Source: Litorivita pollutaquae
GTDB lineage: Bacteria; Pseudomonadota; Alphaproteobacteria; Rhodobacterales; Rhodobacteraceae
Length of the DNA stretch: 64,000 bases
Reading direction: 5' to 3'
NCBI RefSeq assembly: GCF_003205515.1
Contig: NZ_KZ826486.1
Coordinates: forward strand, 124,001-188,000
Within the stretch, counting starts at the first letter, position 1. Every line of letters begins with the position of its first letter. The translations under genes were made by a program, and so were the position numbers. Positions 60,422 through 64,000 of the stretch are shown piece after piece. The notes under the pieces are model-generated. The model saw only the letters and a program-made list of their open reading frames with translations, searched no databases and was not told the DNA's origin.

Positions 60422-61941
60422 GCCGCAAGATTTACCTTTCCGCCGACAGCGCCGCCAGAGCCCTTGGTGCCGATGCGGTTGCCGATGCGATTTTAACACA
60501 GGCCAAGGCGCGCGGCGAGGACATCACATTGATCCGCACCGGCACGCGCGGGATGATCTGGCTCGAACCCTTGATCGAGATGGAGGTAGAAGGCACACGA
60601 ATGGCCTTTGGGCCGGTAACCCCCGACGATGTATCCGACCTGTTGGGTGGCACATTGGCCAGCCACGGAGCCACCGAAGATATCCCATATTTCGCGCTGC
60701 AAACCCGCCGGACTTTTGCCCGCTGCGGCGTGATCGACCCCTTGGATCTGGCTGCATATGAGGCGCACGGCGGATGGGCCGGATTGCGCCGCGCGCTTGG
60801 CATGAGCAGCGCCGACATCACCAAGGAAGTCACCGACAGCGGCCTGCGCGGACGCGGCGGCGCGGGGTTTCCCACGGGCATCAAATGGGACACCGTTCGC
60901 CAGACAGAAGCCGCGCAAAAATACATCGTCTGCAATGCCGATGAAGGCGACAGCGGCACCTTTGCCGACCGGATGATCATCGAAGGCGATCCGTTTTCAG
61001 TGATCGAAGGTATGATCATTGCCGGCCTCGCCGTGGGGGCCACGCGCGGGTATGTCTACCTGCGCAGCGAATATCCCGATGCGATCCGCGTGATGCGCAG
61101 GGCAATCGCAGCCGCGCAGCAAGCCGACATTCTGGGCGCGTCCATCATGGGCCACGGGCCCGCGTTCCACATGGAACTGCGCGTTGGCGCCGGGGCCTAT
61201 GTCTGCGGCGAGGAAACGTCGCTTCTCAACTCTCTCGAAGGCAAACGCGGCGTGGTGCGTGCCAAACCACCGCTGCCCGCGCTTGAAGGGTTTCTGGGCA
61301 GGCCCACGGTGGTCAATAACGTCATCAGCCTTGCCACTATTCCGGTGATTTTCGAACGCGGCGCGGCGGAATACGCCGCCCATGGCATCGGCAAATCGCG
61401 CGGCACGATCCCCCTGCAAATTGCAGGGAACGCCAAATATGGCGGGCTGTTTGAAGCCGCCTTTGGCATGACGCTTGGCCAGATCGTCGAAGACATCGCC
61501 GGCGGCACGGCCACCGGCGGCAAGGTCAAAGCCGTGCAGGTCGGCGGCCCATTGGGGGCGTATTTTGCACCGGATAAATTCAATGTGCCCTTTGGATATG
61601 AGGAATTCGATGGCGCGGGCGGATTGATTGGCCACGCCGGCATCGTGGTGTTCGACTCGGCGGCGGATATGCGCCAAATGGCCCGTTTCGCCATGGAGTT
61701 TTGCGCGGTGGAAAGTTGCGGCAAATGCACACCCTGCCGGATCGGCGCGGTGCGCGGAATCGAAACCATCGACCGGATTGCGGCAGGGGACACGGCAGCC
61801 ACGGAGATCCTCACAGACCTATGCGAAACCATGCGCGACGGATCGCTTTGCGCGCTGGGCGGGTTCACCCCCTATCCGGTTATGTCGGCACTTGAGCAAT
61901 TCCCCGAAGATTTCCACGCCAAAACGGAGGTGATAGAATGA
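60418..61941 (+). CDS. fdsB: NAD-linked formate dehydrogenase beta subunit FdsB
   Basis: 507 residues, NuoF-like: an N-terminal thioredoxin-like part (1-100), the FMN/NAD-binding domain with GLRGRGGAGFPTGIKW near 142 and GAGAYVCGEETSLLNSLEG near 260, a SLBB-like region, and the C-terminal [4Fe-4S] motif ESCGKCTPCR plus a distal Cys in GSLCALGG. Reduces NAD+ with electrons from FdsA. Its TGA overlaps a short ORF that lies before fdsA. Confidence 0.95.
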   Translation: MSRKIYLSADSAARALGADAVADAILTQAKARGEDITLIRTGTRGMIWLEPLIEMEVEGTRMAFGPVTPDDVSDLLGGTLASHGATEDIPYFALQTRRTFARCGVIDPLDLAAYEAHGGWAGLRRALGMSSADITKEVTDSGLRGRGGAGFPTGIKWDTVRQTEAAQKYIVCNADEGDSGTFADRMIIEGDPFSVIEGMIIAGLAVGATRGYVYLRSEYPDAIRVMRRAIAAAQQADILGASIMGHGPAFHMELRVGAGAYVCGEETSLLNSLEGKRGVVRAKPPLPALEGFLGRPTVVNNVISLATIPVIFERGAAEYAAHGIGKSRGTIPLQIAGNAKYGGLFEAAFGMTLGQIVEDIAGGTATGGKVKAVQVGGPLGAYFAPDKFNVPFGYEEFDGAGGLIGHAGIVVFDSAADMRQMARFAMEFCAVESCGKCTPCRIGAVRGIETIDRIAAGDTAATEILTDLCETMRDGSLCALGGFTPYPVMSALEQFPEDFHAKTEVIE

Positions 61942-62072
61942 TAAAGCAGATGTATCCAATTTCCGTGGCGCACAACACCCGATCACGCGCAGCGGCGGCC
62001 GCAACGCCCCCGTTGCAGACCTTGCACTGTGCCACATATATGCGCACCACCGCCGCAGGAATGCCGATATGA
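61938..62072 (+). CDS. 44-residue ORF coupled between fdsB and fdsA
   Basis: ATG overlaps the fdsB stop (ATGA), and its own TGA overlaps the fdsA ATG (ATGA). GGAGG stands 7 bases before the ATG. The product starts MIKQMYPISVAHNTRSRAAAA, is basic, has one Cys and no clear helix or domain that I know. The translation signals argue for real translation; the sequence itself looks unconserved. It may be a coupling leader that carries ribosomes from fdsB to fdsA, or a small subunit/assembly peptide. Confidence 0.5.
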   Translation: MIKQMYPISVAHNTRSRAAAAATPPLQTLHCATYMRTTAAGMPI

Positions 62073-64000
62073 AAGACCTCATCATTCCGTGGAGCGACGA
62101 CCGGGATCTGGGCACGCCTGCCCGTGATGGCATGCCTGTGACATTGACCATCGACGGACAAGAGATCACCGTGCCGGGCGGCACATCGGTCATGCGCGCG
62201 GCAGCTTTGGCGGGGCTCAGCATCCCGAAACTTTGTGCTACCGACAGTGTGGAGGCTTTCGGATCATGCCGCCTGTGTGTGGTGGAAATCGAAGGGCAGC
62301 GCGGCACGCCTGCCTCTTGCACCACCCCCGTGGCAGAAGGGATGCACGTGCGCACCCAAACCCCGAAAATCCAGAAACTGCGCCGCGGCGTGATGGAACT
62401 TTATATTTCCGATCATCCGCTCGATTGCCTGACCTGCGCGGCCAACGGTGCTTGCGAATTGCAAGATATGGCAGGGGCCGTCGGCCTGCGCGACGTGCGT
62501 TACACGGCGGGACAAAACCATTTCGCGCCCCGTCAGAACGGCGAGGCAAATCCCGCCTACATCCCGCAAGACGACAGCAACCCCTATTTCACATATGATC
62601 CGGCCAAATGCATCGTCTGTTCGCGCTGCGTACGGGCCTGCGAAGAGGTGCAAGGAACATTTGCTCTGACAATTGAGGGCAGCGGGTTCAACAGCCGCGT
62701 GTCTGCGGGCACGCCAGAGCAGGATTTCCTCGCCTCCGATTGCGTGTCCTGCGGGGCCTGTGTGGCCGCCTGCCCGACCGCGACATTGCAGGAAAAATCG
62801 GTAATCGAGATGGGCACGCCGCAACGCTCGGTCATCACCACCTGTGCCTATTGCGGGGTCGGATGTTCGTTCAAGGCCGAATTGAACGGCGATCAATTGG
62901 TCCGCATGACGCCCTACAAAAATGGCAAAGCCAATCGCGGCCATTCTTGCGTCAAAGGTCGGTTTGCCTATGGCTATGCGGAACACAGCGACCGCATTTT
63001 GAACCCGATGATCCGTGACAAAATCTCCGAACCGTGGCGCGAAGTGTCCTGGGACGAGGCGCTGACATTTGCCGCCAAACGGATGCGCGGCATCCAAGAG
63101 ACCTTCGGCCAAAAGAGCATCGGCGTCATCACCTCTAGCCGCTGCACCAATGAAGAAACCTATCTGGTGCAAAAACTCGCCCGTGCAGTGTTCGGCAACA
63201 ACAATACCGACACCTGCGCACGGGTGTGCCATTCGCCCACGGGCTATGGCTTGGGACAGACATTCGGCACCTCGGCCGGTACCCAAGATTTCGACAGCGT
63301 CGAACATACCGACATTGCCATCATCATCGGGGCGAACCCGACGGACGGGCATCCGGTCTTTGCCAGCCGCCTCAAAAAGCGCCTGCGCGCGGGGGCGAAA
63401 TTGATCGTCATCGACCCGCGCCGCACCGATATCGTGCGCTCGGCCCATATTGAGGCAGCGCATCACCTCGCCCTGCGCCCCGGCACGAACGTCGCCGTGG
63501 TCACGGCGATGGCGCATGTGATCGTCACCGAAGGTTTGGCAGATGAAACCTTTATCAAGGACCGCTGCGATTGGGAGGAGTATACCGAATACGCCGAGTT
63601 CGCCGCCGATCCACGCCACAGCCCCGAAACCACCGAAAAGCTTACGGGCGTTCCGGCGAATGATCTACGCGCCGCCGCGCGGTTGTTTGCCACGGGGGGC
63701 AATGGCGCGATTTACTATGGCCTTGGCGTCACCGAACACAGCCAAGGATCGACCACCGTGATCGGCATTGCAAACCTCGCCATGATGACGGGAAACATTG
63801 GCCGCCCCGGCGTTGGCGTGAACCCGCTGCGCGGGCAGAACAATGTTCAAGGCTCCTGCGATATGGGGAGCTTTCCGCATGAACTGCCCGGGTATCGCCA
63901 TGTCAAAAACGCCGATGTCCGCGCGACATTCGAGAGCGCGTGGGGCGTGCCGATTGACCCCGAACCAGGGCTGCGCATTCCCAATATGTTGGATGCCGCC
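62069..64000 (+). CDS. fdsA: NAD-linked formate dehydrogenase catalytic subunit FdsA (partial, 3' end outside window)
   Basis: First 644 codons of a molybdenum formate dehydrogenase. N-terminal NuoG-like [2Fe-2S] domain with the GSCRLC motif, a His-Cys3 cluster region (HPLDCLTCAANGACELQ), two [4Fe-4S] motifs (CIVCSRCVRAC and CVSCGACVAACP), then the molybdopterin domain with CAYCGVGC and the active-site Cys387 in RVCHSPTG, so a cysteine rather than selenocysteine enzyme. Oxidises formate to CO2. AGGA lies 8 bases before the ATG. Runs off the right edge; fdsC and fdsD would be expected beyond. Confidence 0.96.
   Translation, partial: MKDLIIPWSDDRDLGTPARDGMPVTLTIDGQEITVPGGTSVMRAAALAGLSIPKLCATDSVEAFGSCRLCVVEIEGQRGTPASCTTPVAEGMHVRTQTPKIQKLRRGVMELYISDHPLDCLTCAANGACELQDMAGAVGLRDVRYTAGQNHFAPRQNGEANPAYIPQDDSNPYFTYDPAKCIVCSRCVRACEEVQGTFALTIEGSGFNSRVSAGTPEQDFLASDCVSCGACVAACPTATLQEKSVIEMGTPQRSVITTCAYCGVGCSFKAELNGDQLVRMTPYKNGKANRGHSCVKGRFAYGYAEHSDRILNPMIRDKISEPWREVSWDEALTFAAKRMRGIQETFGQKSIGVITSSRCTNEETYLVQKLARAVFGNNNTDTCARVCHSPTGYGLGQTFGTSAGTQDFDSVEHTDIAIIIGANPTDGHPVFASRLKKRLRAGAKLIVIDPRRTDIVRSAHIEAAHHLALRPGTNVAVVTAMAHVIVTEGLADETFIKDRCDWEEYTEYAEFAADPRHSPETTEKLTGVPANDLRAAARLFATGGNGAIYYGLGVTEHSQGSTTVIGIANLAMMTGNIGRPGVGVNPLRGQNNVQGSCDMGSFPHELPGYRHVKNADVRATFESAWGVPIDPEPGLRIPNMLDAA

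Noticed and set aside
62069-64000. Selenocysteine formate dehydrogenase
   Set aside because: The catalytic position is an ordinary TGC cysteine (Cys387); there is no in-frame TGA or SECIS-like hairpin after it.
1-64000. tRNA, rRNA, CRISPR arrays, insertion sequences, integrases
   Set aside because: No T-arm/acceptor patterns, no rRNA-like stretches, no regularly spaced repeats and no transposase or integrase motifs were found in either strand.

Overview
The window is ordinary chromosomal DNA of an alphaproteobacterium, almost certainly Rhodobacterales (Roseobacter/Rhodobacter group). The basis is its moderately high GC, dense ATGA-coupled operons, a PhyR-NepR-EcfG general stress cassette with GGAAC-N16/17-CGTT promoters, FdsGBA formate dehydrogenase, a split MnmC, and a DUF5927-type glycosyltransferase next to a sulfotransferase. 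I see no IS element, prophage, CRISPR array, tRNA or rRNA.

Layout. 1-3.7 kb: glycolate oxidase glcDEF (minus), cut by the left edge, with a small membrane gene between glcE and glcF. 3.8-5 kb: DUF599 protein and a small exported protein. 5-11.8 kb: a translationally coupled moxR / DUF58 / BatA-DUF4159 / amidotransferase-like membrane operon (minus), divergent from DUF1285 plus hydroxypyruvate isomerase. 13.3-24.8 kb: CDF metal exporter, ABC ATPase, CHCC zinc finger protein, polA, HIT protein, GT14-like glycosyltransferase and sulfotransferase, a candidate structured small RNA, adenosine kinase, nth, and an AraC-MGMT fusion. 24.9-34.2 kb: OmpA lipoprotein, FMN reductase, VOC protein, MnmC-type oxidoreductase and divergent MnmD, EamA transporter, lytic transglycosylase, dapA, and an aromatic/aspartate aminotransferase. 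34.1-40.4 kb: sulfurtransferase, smpB, and a urate/allantoin catabolic operon with divergent hiuH. 40.5-46.6 kb: pstSCAB-phoU-phoB with a Pho box in front of pstS. 46.7-51.3 kb: rpmI-rplT and pheS-X-pheT, where X is an unexplained membrane gene. 51.5-57.9 kb: a general stress island. 57.9-64 kb: gamma-glutamyltransferase and the start of an NAD-linked formate dehydrogenase operon, cut by the right edge.

How the genes work together. Several modules feed glyoxylate and C1 metabolism: ureide breakdown yields glyoxylate, GlcDEF makes it from glycolate, Hyi interconverts hydroxypyruvate, and Fds oxidises formate. The phosphate module is self-contained (transporter, PhoU, PhoB, own Pho box) but lacks phoR here. 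In the stress island, PhyR, NepR, EcfG and a HisKA_2 kinase control their own promoters and those of small envelope proteins, and the island runs into a phospholipase D-like gene.

The most interesting unexplained items are: (1) a stretch of about 190 bases with several well-paired hairpins and a terminator, 3' of the sulfotransferase gene; (2) a small membrane protein gene coupled at both ends between pheS and pheT; (3) a 44-codon ORF with its own Shine-Dalgarno, coupled at both ends between fdsB and fdsA; (4) two EcfG promoters interlocked on opposite strands between phyR and nepR.
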